Positions 7,256 to 15,104 of a DNA stretch of 64,000 bases are shown in pieces. Both the position numbers and the translations under genes were made by a program. Each line of letters opens with the position of its first letter. The first letter of the stretch is position 1. This DNA is from a virus: positions 1 to 64,000 of the IMG/VR virus record IMGVR_UViG_3300047320_000132; one strand, written 5' to 3'. The notes under the pieces were generated by a model. That model saw nothing but the letters and a program-made list of their open reading frames with translations. It was not told the origin of the DNA and ran no database searches.

Positions 7256-7600
7256 ATGAAACTCTTTTGCGAAATCGGCTTTTACGGCTATGTCGTTATC
7301 ATGTTTTTGCATTTTATGATCCAGAACTTCCTGGCTCACAAATACCCCGAGATTGCGGCTTTCCAGAAGGAAGCCTACAGCAATCCCGACGTTCTGGAGG
7401 TATCAAGACAGATTATCCACAACGGGCCTATCTTCGTTCAGCCGTGGTTTTTCCTGTCGATGAACTTCGTGGTGATGATTCTACTCATCTGTATGGGCAT
7501 TAAGGCTCAAGTCACCGTGTTGGCATGGGTTGCCTTCATGGCAGCAGCAATGTACATGTACATCTCTCTGTGGAACAGGGTGAAATACCTGTGGGCATAA
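7256..7600 (+). CDS. Small membrane protein, probably three spans
   Basis: A 114-residue protein from ATG 7256 (TTGAGGACTACGACC upstream; a TTG at 7241 is less likely). Residues about 6-24 (EIGFYGYVVIMFLHFMIQNF) form a first span, residues about 62-81 (FFLSMNFVVMILLICMGI) a second and residues about 84-106 (VTVLAWVAFMAAAMYMYISL) a third. The 40 residues between spans one and two are polar and would form a loop. Single-gene unit with its own promoter and terminator. Function not recognised. Confidence 0.65.
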   Translation: MKLFCEIGFYGYVVIMFLHFMIQNFLAHKYPEIAAFQKEAYSNPDVLEVSRQIIHNGPIFVQPWFFLSMNFVVMILLICMGIKAQVTVLAWVAFMAAAMYMYISLWNRVKYLWA

Positions 7601-7616
7601 AGCCCCCACAGAAAAG

Positions 7617-7647
7617 AAAAAGCCCAGTTTAACCCGGGCTTTTTTTT
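7617..7647. terminator. Bidirectional terminator
   Basis: AAGCCC/GGGCTT stem with T runs on both strands between the + membrane protein gene and the - tail tube gene. Confidence 0.8.
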
Positions 7648-8323
7648 AGCTGTTGAAGCTTACTGGAACTGGTCGATCAAACTGAATCGAGACGTTTTCC
7701 GCGATGACTGGCTGTGCGCTTGCCACTGCAAAACTGTAGTTCTGGAACATACAGTATTCAAGGTACAGACCGGCTAGAGCCTGACCAAAACCATCTGAAC
7801 CACCTCCACGAGTCTTGAACACCATCAGAAGACCGAACGGAACTGCAAACGTTTCCGAGTCAAGGTTCATCTGGATGTACGTATTCGGAGCATCAGCCCC
7901 AGCCGAACTAAACCCACCATTGTCCATTGCAGGACGATAAGCTTGTTGCGAAAGCGCAAACAGAACGTTACCCTGGTCAGCCAGGAACTTAGAAAGTGAA
8001 ATTGCGTGTTGGGTCTTTCCGCGCGTGAAGAACGAACGGTTTGAACCGATTTCAAATAGACGTGCGAGACCAGCATCTGCGCTCATTTGAATGTTATCTG
8101 TAAGACCTATAGGGATGAGGTCGCCCACACCGCCTGAAAGGCCAGTAAAACGTGCCGGTCCTGCGAACAGGGCGGTTGTGTCTGGAGATGCTGAGAATTG
8201 TGAGAAACGCTCGTAACCGTCTTGGTTCAGGCGACTCATGTACTCATTTTTCCAGTCCCATCCTAGGCCGAATCCGGCTTCTTGGACGGTTGTTAGACGA
8301 TCGTTTGTCGGATCTGCTGCCAT
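7646..8323 (-). CDS. Tail tube protein candidate
   Basis: A 225-residue protein directly downstream of the sheath gene, the usual place of the tube protein in contractile tails. It has alternating beta strands and glycine-rich turns (GPARFTGLSGGVGDLIPIGL, GLLMVFKTRGGG) and no enzyme motif. The C-terminus ends IQFDRPVPVSFNS, a beta strand. Separated from the sheath by a terminator and its own late-type promoter (8389), allowing independent high expression. Assignment rests mainly on synteny; a tube-family search would test it. Confidence 0.6.
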   Translation of the reverse strand: MAADPTNDRLTTVQEAGFGLGWDWKNEYMSRLNQDGYERFSQFSASPDTTALFAGPARFTGLSGGVGDLIPIGLTDNIQMSADAGLARLFEIGSNRSFFTRGKTQHAISLSKFLADQGNVLFALSQQAYRPAMDNGGFSSAGADAPNTYIQMNLDSETFAVPFGLLMVFKTRGGGSDGFGQALAGLYLEYCMFQNYSFAVASAQPVIAENVSIQFDRPVPVSFNS

Positions 8324-8388
8324 GTTAATAATCCTTAATATGTGAATTCTTGGTACAGGTAGCCGAACGACACTGTACTCTACGGTTG

Positions 8389-8395
8389 TATTTTA
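8389..8395 (-). promoter_or_regulatory. TAAAATA late-type promoter
   Basis: Read on -, ATTAAAATACAA, 66 bases before the tube ATG. One of about twelve such motifs placed upstream of late genes. Confidence 0.55.
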
Positions 8396-8410
8396 ATTGT
8401 ATTTAGAAAT

Positions 8411-8442
8411 AAAAAAGCCCAGATTTCTCTGGGCTCTTTTTT
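8411..8442 (-). terminator. Terminator after the sheath gene
   Basis: AGCCCAG/CTGGGCT stem with T runs on both strands; ends the sheath transcript before the tube promoter. Confidence 0.8.
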
Positions 8443-8455
8443 AGCTGTGAGTTGA

Positions 8456-11092
8456 TTAGATAATCAAGTACAGGTTGATGTAATTCATAGGATAAACGAC
8501 CGAAATATTCAGATTGATAATCACGCTATCCTTGTTATTCGGATCTTGAGCAAGGCTCGCAATCTTGTAACCCAGAAGAGGAGCACCGATCTTCGGCAAC
8601 TTCTGACCCATTACCAGTTGTGAAGCTGAAATAATCGTCTGACGAAGAGTATTCAAGCTATCTGGGGTAATATTCCACTTACCGATAAACGAAGCCAGTT
8701 GCTCGGCGTAGAAATAGCTGAGCCAATCCCAATTCTTAACAACCAACAGTTCACGATACTCAAGTACCGACATATCTGTAGTCAGTTCATGACGGACGTA
8801 AGGGATAGAACCTTGAGTTTGTTGGACAAACAGGAACGTACCAGCAGCGGCCATCGTGTTCATTTGAGCACGCGTGAAGTAGAAGTTCGAATACTTCAGA
8901 TCCGCAATTCCAGCAACGCCAACGTTAGTAAAGCCTTGTTGTACCGGGAATCCAGCAACCATGCCACCAAGTGCAGCGCACAGGTAATAGCCAGGCAGAT
9001 ACTTAACAACGCCATTCACAGTAATACCAACGGTATCCGGTTGAACGTGAGTAATACGCTTGTCAGTGAACGTCGTGCTTGCACCAGCTACAGCAGCGGC
9101 TTTTTGAGTCTTCGTCAGCGTACGAGCAACGTAGTAGCTAACAGCAGTCGCAGTACCAGTAGCAGCCACAACAACTTGCTGATTGCTCAGCACTTGCTGA
9201 ACTTGCAGCGAACCAACTTGCGTCGGGCTACCAGTAGCAGCCGTAACGACAACTGAGTCACCCGGAACAACGCCATCAGACATGAACGTAGCATTCGATG
9301 CAGTCAACACGTAGTTACCATTGATAACCGTAATTGTGTTGTTGCCACCGTTTGCGTTCACGAAACCTGACGAGTAAGGGCCAATGTTCTGAGTCGTCGG
9401 GATTGCAGTATTAACCAGAGCTACGCGCCATGCAGCCATCTGCGGAGTTGACATTTGGTCAACGTGAGCCTGAAATAAAGCCAGGATATCCGTTTCTTGC
9501 GTCAGCGGAACCAGGGCGTACAGGGTGTGACCTTCAGCCAATTCCAAAGCGGTTTCATAACCAATCAGGTCATTGCTCGGTACAGCGATAACGTTGATTT
9601 GCGTTGTCGTGTTAGCCATACAAATAACCGAAGCCAGACCCAGCGGGTTCATATCAGAAGTATCGCCAAGAATACCTGTGATGTCACCAGTCGTCGTCAG
9701 AACTTGGATCGTCCCTGACAGATCGGTACGCAAAGCACGATATGCGAAGTGAACTTCACCAGTCACAACACGACCGTAGATGATGAACGGATTAGGTTCA
9801 ATCGAAATCTGGCCAGTCGTAGGCGCATTCGAAGCATCGTAGTTGGTAGTACCAGTGCTAGGATTCGTTTGCGGCAGAAGCTGATTGTTGTAAACCTTGC
9901 GAGTCTTAACCGTGAACAGAGCCTTCTTGATTACGACAGCACCAGCGCCTACGGCAGTACCGACAGCAGGAGAAATCGTAAGGACGTTCGTTGATACAGC
10001 ACTCACCGTAGCTACGAGGTCAGCATTGTTTGCACCAGCGCCACGAATAAGGATAGTGTCACCGACGATAATGCCAGTTGCGGAAGCAACAGTAACCGAA
10101 GTAGCGCCTTGAGTCAGCGTACCGGGAACAGTCGTTTGAACGCTCAGATCAGCCGGAAGCACGTCAGTCGTGTTCAGGGTAATAAGAGTCGAAGTCGGGT
10201 TTACAACTGCAGTGACAGTCGTATTAAACGTTTTTGCTACAGAAGAAGTATTCGTGTAGTCGATTTCGATTGCATCACCTGGTTCAACCAGAAGAGTCGA
10301 AGTCGTTTGGTTAACGTTAGAAACCGTTGCTTTCGTGATAGCACCTGACGTAACAGCCGTACCAGCTTGAGCCGAAATCGTGAACGTCGTTCCCGAAATG
10401 TTCGAAATCGTAGCCGTCAGATTAGCACCACTAGCGCCTGCGCCAGCAATGGTGATGATATCGCCGATAACGAAACGCGTAGCATTGGTAACAGCCGTAA
10501 CTGAAGCCGAGCCAACCGTAGTCGTACCCGTGCCAACAGGAGCTGAAATATCCAGTTCGTTAGAACCAGAATAACCCAGGAAGCCGCTAACCAGCGTTTC
10601 GATTTTTGCGTTGTTCAGATAGACTTGTACAGAAGTCGGATCCACAACTTGGCCTGGCAGCGAACCAGGAATACCAAAGGTGTTAACTACACCGGAGTTG
10701 CTGATAACAGCAGTTTTCGTAACAGTAACATTGCTTACAGTAGTGCCTGCAGCAGTATCTGTCGTAGCTGTGAAGCCAGACACAGAAAGGACGGTTGCGC
10801 TAAGAGTACTACCCGTTGTGGAAGCACCTGGGATAAGCAGAACGTCGCCAATAGCGAAAGGAACCGGAGTGGTAAAAGTAACCACTGCAGAACCAAGCGT
10901 CATGCTACCAATTGCATTCAATGCAGGGACAGCTGCAGTTTGAATAAGGGATGCCGTCGAACCCGCGACGTAGCTAACTACGTTATAAGCAGGTCCAATA
11001 AGGCATACTTCCAGATCAGGCGTAGTGTTAGCAACACCGCCAGAACTTTGGAGTTGTTGATAAACGAGTACTGATGGAATTACATATGACAT
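8456..11092 (-). CDS. Tail sheath protein
   Basis: An 878-residue protein. The N-terminus (MSYVIPSVLVYQQL, then LEVCLIGPAYN at 27-37) and the C-terminal 380 residues fit contractile sheath proteins: GHTLYALVPLTQETDILALF, a region rich in ITHVQPDTV-type strands, then YLCAALGGMVAGFPVQQGFTN and VLEYRELLVVKNWDWLSYFY. It polymerises around the tube and contracts at infection. Residues about 62-391 hold three copies of a ~66-residue beta domain (listed separately), making it longer than T4 gp18. A late-type promoter lies 74 bases upstream and GGAAAC is the likely ribosome site. Identification is confident. Confidence 0.88.
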   Translation of the reverse strand: MSYVIPSVLVYQQLQSSGGVANTTPDLEVCLIGPAYNVVSYVAGSTASLIQTAAVPALNAIGSMTLGSAVVTFTTPVPFAIGDVLLIPGASTTGSTLSATVLSVSGFTATTDTAAGTTVSNVTVTKTAVISNSGVVNTFGIPGSLPGQVVDPTSVQVYLNNAKIETLVSGFLGYSGSNELDISAPVGTGTTTVGSASVTAVTNATRFVIGDIITIAGAGASGANLTATISNISGTTFTISAQAGTAVTSGAITKATVSNVNQTTSTLLVEPGDAIEIDYTNTSSVAKTFNTTVTAVVNPTSTLITLNTTDVLPADLSVQTTVPGTLTQGATSVTVASATGIIVGDTILIRGAGANNADLVATVSAVSTNVLTISPAVGTAVGAGAVVIKKALFTVKTRKVYNNQLLPQTNPSTGTTNYDASNAPTTGQISIEPNPFIIYGRVVTGEVHFAYRALRTDLSGTIQVLTTTGDITGILGDTSDMNPLGLASVICMANTTTQINVIAVPSNDLIGYETALELAEGHTLYALVPLTQETDILALFQAHVDQMSTPQMAAWRVALVNTAIPTTQNIGPYSSGFVNANGGNNTITVINGNYVLTASNATFMSDGVVPGDSVVVTAATGSPTQVGSLQVQQVLSNQQVVVAATGTATAVSYYVARTLTKTQKAAAVAGASTTFTDKRITHVQPDTVGITVNGVVKYLPGYYLCAALGGMVAGFPVQQGFTNVGVAGIADLKYSNFYFTRAQMNTMAAAGTFLFVQQTQGSIPYVRHELTTDMSVLEYRELLVVKNWDWLSYFYAEQLASFIGKWNITPDSLNTLRQTIISASQLVMGQKLPKIGAPLLGYKIASLAQDPNNKDSVIINLNISVVYPMNYINLYLII
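9920..10909 (-). repeat. Three tandem beta domains inside the sheath
   Basis: Residues about 62-128, 190-256 and 325-391 share a pattern: xxxGSxxVTxxxxxxFxIGDxxxIxGAxxxGxxLxATVxxVSxxxxTxxxxAGTxV. Anchors are FAIGDVLLIPGA, FVIGDIITIAGAGA and IIVGDTILIRGAGA. They are spaced about 130 residues apart with diverged linkers. Such inserted beta domains usually decorate the outside of sheaths. A similar FAIGDIFEIVG segment occurs in the fibre protein at 39,233. Confidence 0.75.
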
Positions 11093-11165
11093 ATTTGTTT
11101 CCTAAAAGGATTTTGTTACCTGCAGCCACATGGCTACAGGCGAGAATCTTGACACATTATGCTGG

Positions 11166-11172
11166 TATTTTA
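11166..11172 (-). promoter_or_regulatory. TAAAATA late-type promoter for sheath
   Basis: Reads GCTAAAATACCAG on -, overlapping the stop codon of the upstream gene, 74 bases before the sheath start. Confidence 0.55.
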
Positions 11173-11775
11173 GCTTAAATTAACGCCGTCGGCTTGCATG
11201 TTAATAACGAAGCTTTTGATCTTGATACTGTCGTTTTTAACCTGCCATTCCTCTTCTTTCATGTAAGGTACAGAAATAGAAACCCTGAATTTACCGTTGG
11301 TTTCAGATCCGTCATACTCACAAGAACTTACTGACAGAGGAGAAGCGAAGTCTTTAAAGCCTTGTGTTTCGCATAGGTACGGACGTGACCAAAGCAAAAA
11401 GTGTTGAACCATGTCCGTCAAAATTTCACAGCTGCCTTGCTGGGCTGCTTCTATGATTATAGACGCCTGGCCCGAGTAGATAACGAAGTTTTTGATATCT
11501 TTCAAACCAAATGTTTCAGACATTGTTTTGCCAGACGACATATTGTCCGTAAGCGAAAACTTGTTTACTGAGTAAGAGCCTCTATCAACGAGAATCCGAG
11601 GACGCTCATTGAACGGAATCTTGTGCATATTATTAGAATAATCCAGTTCTACCGAACGTTTCTTTTCGTCGGGATCCCAGTGGAAATGACTAGGATCCGT
11701 ATAAGTACTAAAAAAATAACGAAGAGGACCGAGGATTAAAGAGCTTAGATCTACGGGACTAAAAAATTGGCTCAT
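11170..11775 (-). CDS. Neck or tail-completion protein candidate
   Basis: A 201-residue protein overlapping the previous gene by 4 bases (ATGA type) and followed by the sheath. It has an aromatic N-terminus (LRYFFSTYTDPSHFHWDPDE) and a C-terminal domain of beta strands (GKFRVSISVPYMKEEEW, SFVINMQADGV). Position between neck and sheath genes is that of tail terminator proteins such as T4 gp15. No motif proves it. Expressed with the neck operon. Confidence 0.5.
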   Translation of the reverse strand: MSQFFSPVDLSSLILGPLRYFFSTYTDPSHFHWDPDEKKRSVELDYSNNMHKIPFNERPRILVDRGSYSVNKFSLTDNMSSGKTMSETFGLKDIKNFVIYSGQASIIIEAAQQGSCEILTDMVQHFLLWSRPYLCETQGFKDFASPLSVSSCEYDGSETNGKFRVSISVPYMKEEEWQVKNDSIKIKSFVINMQADGVNLS

Positions 11776-12659
11776 GCTGGGTAAGGCTCCAAATATTGCG
11801 TTGGGAAGTCTGGTAGGTTACGAGTTACAAGTTGATACTCAACATCTCCCTTGCTAAGTTGAATCAAGGTAGTCATTTGTCTTACGACATTGCCTTGAAG
11901 CTCAGTGGTTGCAATTTTACCAACTTCGTAAATGTTCCAGTCGCCTGTCCGAACGATAACATCTCCAAGACGAATATCAGGCATAGAGATAGTCCACGCT
12001 CCAATTGTGTTTTCTTCGTCGTGGCCGATATAGGTTTTGACTTCCTGGTTAGGTGTCGGATCGTATTGTAGATACAAGCGTACAGGATCAAAAAATCCGC
12101 CCTGGAACGACGTTCCCAAGCATTGAGGACAATGATCGTCAGTTACCTGCTCAGTAGTAGGGTTCCAGCAGCGAGTGCAACGCATTCCATAAGTCTTTTT
12201 GCGGAATAGGTAAGAGCTGATACCTGCAAAACGGCTAAGGAGCCAGTATTCCCTGCGCTGAATTTCAATTGCTCGCAAAGTGACCCAATTGCGTTGGTAT
12301 GTATTCCAGCTGACTGGATCAGATCTAAGGGCAACATTATTTTTACTTGTAAGGATTGCTTCAACAACATAGTAGCCCTTGTTGTATTTAGAGTATTCTT
12401 GTGTTGTAGTATCGGCAAACGTGGTTCCAGTAATAGGAGTTGAGTTTAGCTTTACAAAACCGGTATCCTGAACTGAAGAGAAATAAACGTCGAATAGGCA
12501 ATTGCCAAAGGAAGCCGGTACAGACCACTCCACGGTCACCTGTTTGAACCACTGTGGGTAGACCTTGACTTGTATAGCCGAAGCCCTCCTAGCCGTTTCT
12601 AGGGGCAACTGACGGGTTTGAATGAGGAACCCTGGGGTGACTGAGAAGTTGAATGCCAT
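11772..12659 (-). CDS. Neck-type structural protein with zinc ribbon
   Basis: A 295-residue protein. Residues about 35-120 look like a fibronectin type III or Ig-like beta sandwich (VTVEWSVPASFGNCLFDVYF, YYVVEAILTS). Residues about 160-185 contain CTRCWN and CPQCLG, two CxxC pairs 15 residues apart: a zinc ribbon. The C-terminal part is beta-rich (VIVRTGDWNIYEVGKI). It lies between small head proteins and the tail-completion gene, so a head-tail connector role is likely. Zinc ribbons are uncommon in neck proteins; the portal here has one too. Confidence 0.6.
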   Translation of the reverse strand: MAFNFSVTPGFLIQTRQLPLETARRASAIQVKVYPQWFKQVTVEWSVPASFGNCLFDVYFSSVQDTGFVKLNSTPITGTTFADTTTQEYSKYNKGYYVVEAILTSKNNVALRSDPVSWNTYQRNWVTLRAIEIQRREYWLLSRFAGISSYLFRKKTYGMRCTRCWNPTTEQVTDDHCPQCLGTSFQGGFFDPVRLYLQYDPTPNQEVKTYIGHDEENTIGAWTISMPDIRLGDVIVRTGDWNIYEVGKIATTELQGNVVRQMTTLIQLSKGDVEYQLVTRNLPDFPTQYLEPYPA

Positions 12660-12661
12660 AT

Positions 12662-12934
12662 TTAAGGAGTGTCGTTCTTAAAGTACTCGGCTACTTTACG
12701 AGGAGTTGTAAGTTTGTGATGATCGCCAGGTTTGATTTTTCCAAATCTGCTTTCTATAGCCGTTACCAGTTTATTAGCCGCAATTGTTGTAGCAGCTTTG
12801 TTTTCACGATTTTTAGGGAAGAATTTATGGTCGGGCTTCATGCTTGAATCGAAGTGCTTGTGAGTCAGGTCCATAACGATTCCTAATGCACTGTCATCAG
12901 AAAGTTCGGCTATTTTTTCAAGATACTTATTCAT
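12662..12934 (-). CDS. Small head protein with MNKYLEKIA tag
   Basis: A 90-residue protein starting MNKYLEKIAELSDDSALG, the N-terminal tag shared by at least nine proteins here. The remainder is basic and helical (HKFFPKNRENKAATTIAANK). By analogy with T4 internal proteins, the tag could target it into the prohead before cleavage. No ribosome site is visible; a TAAAATA motif ends only 5 bases before the ATG, so the mRNA may be leaderless. Function beyond the tag is unknown. Confidence 0.7.
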   Translation of the reverse strand: MNKYLEKIAELSDDSALGIVMDLTHKHFDSSMKPDHKFFPKNRENKAATTIAANKLVTAIESRFGKIKPGDHHKLTTPRKVAEYFKNDTP

Positions 12935-12939
12935 GGTGT

Positions 12940-12946
12940 TATTTTA
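12940..12946 (-). promoter_or_regulatory. TAAAATA late-type promoter
   Basis: Reads TTTTAAAATAACACCATG on -: five bases separate the motif from the start codon, suggesting a very short or absent leader. Confidence 0.45.
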
Positions 12947-12971
12947 AAAGCAAAAGCCTCCCGAAGGAGGC
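12942..12971 (-). terminator. Terminator of the upstream late unit
   Basis: GCCTCC-TTCG-GGAGGC hairpin on - followed by TTTTGCTTTT; its T run merges with the next promoter. Confidence 0.75.
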
Positions 12972-12994
12972 CTTGTATTTGAATCGTTTATACA

Positions 12995-13444
12995 TTACCA
13001 CACGGGCATGATGGCCAAATCACTTGATACATGACCCCAACCACTTTCCATGTTCAGATTAATCTTCAGCTTAGTAGCTGCTTCCATAAACTGTTGCTGA
13101 AAGTTAGCCGCCAGGCTTTGATACAACTGGGTACGTTCTTCAATAGGGATTTGTAATCCGCCATCGCTATACTCCATTGTATTACGAGCCAACAGCAAAG
13201 CTTTACCGTTGTATGCATGCCAGAGAGTTCCCCACAGAAGCACAGCTTTTGAAGGGAAGTTCTGAATACCCATATTACCCATAGGTGGGATAGAATTAAA
13301 CGAATCAGCTGCGAAGGTCATGCAAAGTTCAATGAAGGTATCCGTCATTTCCTCACCTTCAATAAGGTAATTGTTGTCAGCATAGTCTGACGTATATTCT
13401 CTCACTTCTTGTGCAGTGAGGACTTGAGGCATTGACACCGACAT
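12995..13444 (-). CDS. Head-tail connector candidate
   Basis: A 149-residue protein, mostly helical (LWGTLWHAYNGKALLLARNT; QLYQSLAANFQQQFMEAATK), ending in a Trp-rich stretch (GWGHVSSDLAIMPVW). Gene order places it between head-associated genes and neck genes, where head-completion proteins are encoded. It ends at a strong terminator. No specific family recognised; assignment is by context. Confidence 0.55.
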   Translation of the reverse strand: MSVSMPQVLTAQEVREYTSDYADNNYLIEGEEMTDTFIELCMTFAADSFNSIPPMGNMGIQNFPSKAVLLWGTLWHAYNGKALLLARNTMEYSDGGLQIPIEERTQLYQSLAANFQQQFMEAATKLKINLNMESGWGHVSSDLAIMPVW

Positions 13445-13448
13445 TTAA

Positions 13449-13895
13449 TTACTCCGCAGCGTCTGCTGCCTTATCTGCCGCCTTGCGGCCCTTCTTTGCT
13501 ACGCCATTTGCTTCTTCTGCAGTCTTACCAATTGCTACCGAAACTGCTTCACCTGACTTTTCTATTTCTGCGTTACGGCCAATTGATTCCGTACGTGAAG
13601 TGCTCTCTTTCGGAGCGTCAGTTGACTCTTTTAGTTCATCGGCAGTCATACCGCGATACGAGTCCACTTCGATAATCGGAGTCGGGGCTTTAGGCAACGA
13701 GCTTACGTCCGGTTCCGACGAATGGACTTCAGCCCATTCTTTGTTAACTGCGTCGATCACATCTGGATGTTCCAGATCCGATTCCATGATTTTGGCGTAG
13801 CCGCCAACCTTGATTGAAATGTAACCCGCTTTCAGAACCAGACCGGTAGCCAGTTTGTTAACGAGGTAAAAATTCTTGAATACGACTTTTGACAT
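13449..13895 (-). CDS. Unknown late protein with low-complexity tail
   Basis: A 148-residue protein. The first 55 residues look folded (VLKAGYISIKVGGYAKIM, then an acidic DLEHPDVIDAVN). The last 80 are polar and low-complexity, ending in a lysine/alanine helix (KKGRKAADKAADAAE). Gap to the downstream gene is only 4 bases, so they are co-transcribed. Possibly a head or neck accessory protein. Confidence 0.55.
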   Translation of the reverse strand: MSKVVFKNFYLVNKLATGLVLKAGYISIKVGGYAKIMESDLEHPDVIDAVNKEWAEVHSSEPDVSSLPKAPTPIIEVDSYRGMTADELKESTDAPKESTSRTESIGRNAEIEKSGEAVSVAIGKTAEEANGVAKKGRKAADKAADAAE

Positions 13896-13924
13896 TTGTC
13901 ATTCCTTTCTTAAGAGTTTGTAGT

Positions 13925-14233
13925 TTATTGCTTATTGTACATTTTGTCAATTCTGGCCAGAATCTTATTGTTCTGATATTGCATGTATTTATGCAAGCCT
14001 AGAAGACCGCCAGTCAAAGCAACACCTCCACCAACGCCAAGTTTTACACGATTCTGAAATGTCCTGCCATTGCTGACCTTTGCCTTACGCGAGGCGCGGG
14101 TAGCCGTTAGACCTGTGACTTTAGCTTCATTAAGCACACGTGCCTTCGTAGCCCATTCTTTGGACGTTTTGCCATGTACCGAATCTAGCATGTTAATAGT
14201 CTTGGATAGGTATCTATTAAATTTACCTGCCAT
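13925..14233 (-). CDS. Small basic protein, tag-like N-terminus
   Basis: A 102-residue protein from ATG 14,233, chosen because AGGAAAC and a late-type promoter stand just upstream; the frame is open further to 14,404 but crosses that promoter. It begins MAGKFNRYLSKTINMLDS, where NRYLSKTINML resembles the NKYLEKIA tag in diverged form. It is very basic in the middle and has a glycine-rich hydrophobic segment near residues 70-82 (LGVGGGVALTGGLLGLH), like the tagged head proteins at 16,568 and 18,047. Function unknown; probably packaged. Confidence 0.6.
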   Translation of the reverse strand: MAGKFNRYLSKTINMLDSVHGKTSKEWATKARVLNEAKVTGLTATRASRKAKVSNGRTFQNRVKLGVGGGVALTGGLLGLHKYMQYQNNKILARIDKMYNKQ

Positions 14234-14258
14234 GTTGGTTTCCTGTAATTTACAGACG

Positions 14259-14265
14259 TATTTTA
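14259..14265 (-). promoter_or_regulatory. TAAAATA late-type promoter
   Basis: CTGTTAAAATACGTCTG on -, 25 bases upstream of the ATG at 14,233: the clearest promoter-leader-ribosome-site arrangement of this class. Confidence 0.6.
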
Positions 14266-14289
14266 ACAGAGAAGACGAACCAATGAAAT

Positions 14290-14298
14290 TGGTATAAG
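14290..14298 (+). promoter_or_regulatory. TGGTATAAG early-type promoter
   Basis: AATTGGTATAAGAAGTATAG, divergent from the late-type promoter 25 bases to its left: the two classes stand back to back. Confidence 0.7.
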
Positions 14299-14342
14299 AA
14301 GTATAGAAACACCCGTAGTCTATAACTCTTCCAGGAGAGACC

Positions 14343-14612
14343 ATGAAGATTAGCGAGATGACAAACTTTGTAAGCAGAGCGCCTTGGCCTATGGTCGTGT
14401 CCATAGACAGGTGGGGGGAGAAAGATCCAGAGATAAAGAGGAAGATAGTAGCGGTAGATCGTGCGTTGAGTATGAACTACGGGGATAAAGTTGTAAAGGC
14501 ATTGTTAGAAGAGTTGTTTGACTATGTAGAAAAACGGTATCTGGTAAATAGAAAACAGATGGAATCTAAAGTAGTTATGTTCCTGGCTGACAATAGGAAG
14601 AAATCAGCGTGA
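14343..14612 (+). CDS. Small unknown protein
   Basis: An 89-residue protein after CCAGGAGAGACC, a strong ribosome site, 44 bases from an early-type promoter. It is helical and charged (KVVKALLEELFDYVEKRYLV) with a tryptophan-containing N-terminal third (APWPMVVSIDRWGEKDPEIK). First gene of a three-gene + strand cassette embedded in the late - strand block. Not recognised. Confidence 0.65.
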   Translation: MKISEMTNFVSRAPWPMVVSIDRWGEKDPEIKRKIVAVDRALSMNYGDKVVKALLEELFDYVEKRYLVNRKQMESKVVMFLADNRKKSA

Positions 14613-14621
14613 GAGACCCGT

Positions 14622-14653
14622 CCCGGCTAGTACAGCGGGATTGCCTTTTACAA
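14622..14653 (+). terminator. Weak terminator-like hairpin
   Basis: CCCG-GCTAGTACAG-CGGG then ATTGCCTTTT; the loop matches that of nearby terminators but the T run is offset. May be partial, letting the next two genes be read. Confidence 0.4.
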
Positions 14654-14671
14654 GTAAATAAGGAGAGTATT

Positions 14672-14800
14672 ATGACTGACGAGAAAAGTGGGGATCACAG
14701 CGTTTTGATGGGTATTCTCGGAATCATATTGCTAGTTGCTTTATTCGGCAGGAAAGAAGAGAAAAAAGATGAAGACAATAAATCCTCGACACCTAAATAA
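14672..14800 (+). CDS. 42-aa single-span membrane protein
   Basis: ATG at 14,672 follows AAGGAGAGTATT and encodes 42 residues. Residues 11-26 (VLMGILGIILLVALFG) form one membrane span; the tail is strongly charged (RKEEKKDEDNKSS) and should face the cytosol. Overlap-free, 10 bases before the next gene. Unknown function. Confidence 0.6.
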   Translation: MTDEKSGDHSVLMGILGIILLVALFGRKEEKKDEDNKSSTPK

Positions 14801-14810
14801 AGGAGGAGGT

Positions 14811-14978
14811 ATGCTGACGCAAGAAGATATGAGAGATATTCGTCAGACGGTTGCCGAAGAAAATACAAAGGCTTTTGCCGCAGGGCTCATTTCAGGAACA
14901 CTCTTACTTTGCATAAGTATTATTACCCTTGCGTACTTGGACTCCAGAAATACAAGAGCGATAATTACACGACTCTAG
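14811..14978 (+). CDS. 55-aa single-span membrane protein
   Basis: ATG 14,811 stands right after AGGAGGAGGT. The 55 residues comprise a polar N-terminus (LTQEDMRDIRQTVAEENTK) and one membrane span near residues 24-43 (GLISGTLLLCISIITLAYL), with a basic end. With the preceding 42-aa protein it forms a pair of small membrane proteins of unknown function. Confidence 0.6.
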   Translation: MLTQEDMRDIRQTVAEENTKAFAAGLISGTLLLCISIITLAYLDSRNTRAIITRL

Positions 14979-14993
14979 TAAGCAGGGGAAAGT

Positions 14994-15017
14994 CCCGCTA
15001 GTACAGTGGGCTTTTTT
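14994..15017 (+). terminator. Terminator of the + cassette
   Basis: CCCGC-TAGTACA-GTGGG followed by CTTTTTT; same loop family as 6,700. Confidence 0.7.
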
Positions 15018-15033
15018 AGCTTCCAGAAATGAG

Positions 15034-15057
15034 AAAAGCCAGGCATTTAACCTGGCT
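15034..15057 (-). terminator. Terminator after the capsid gene
   Basis: AGCCAGG/CCTGGCT stem followed on - by TTTTCTC; ends the capsid transcript against the convergent + cassette. Confidence 0.7.
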
Positions 15058-15104
15058 CGTCTTAGATAGGACCACCTCCTCTCGAAGGCTTCCAAACACT
15101 GGGT

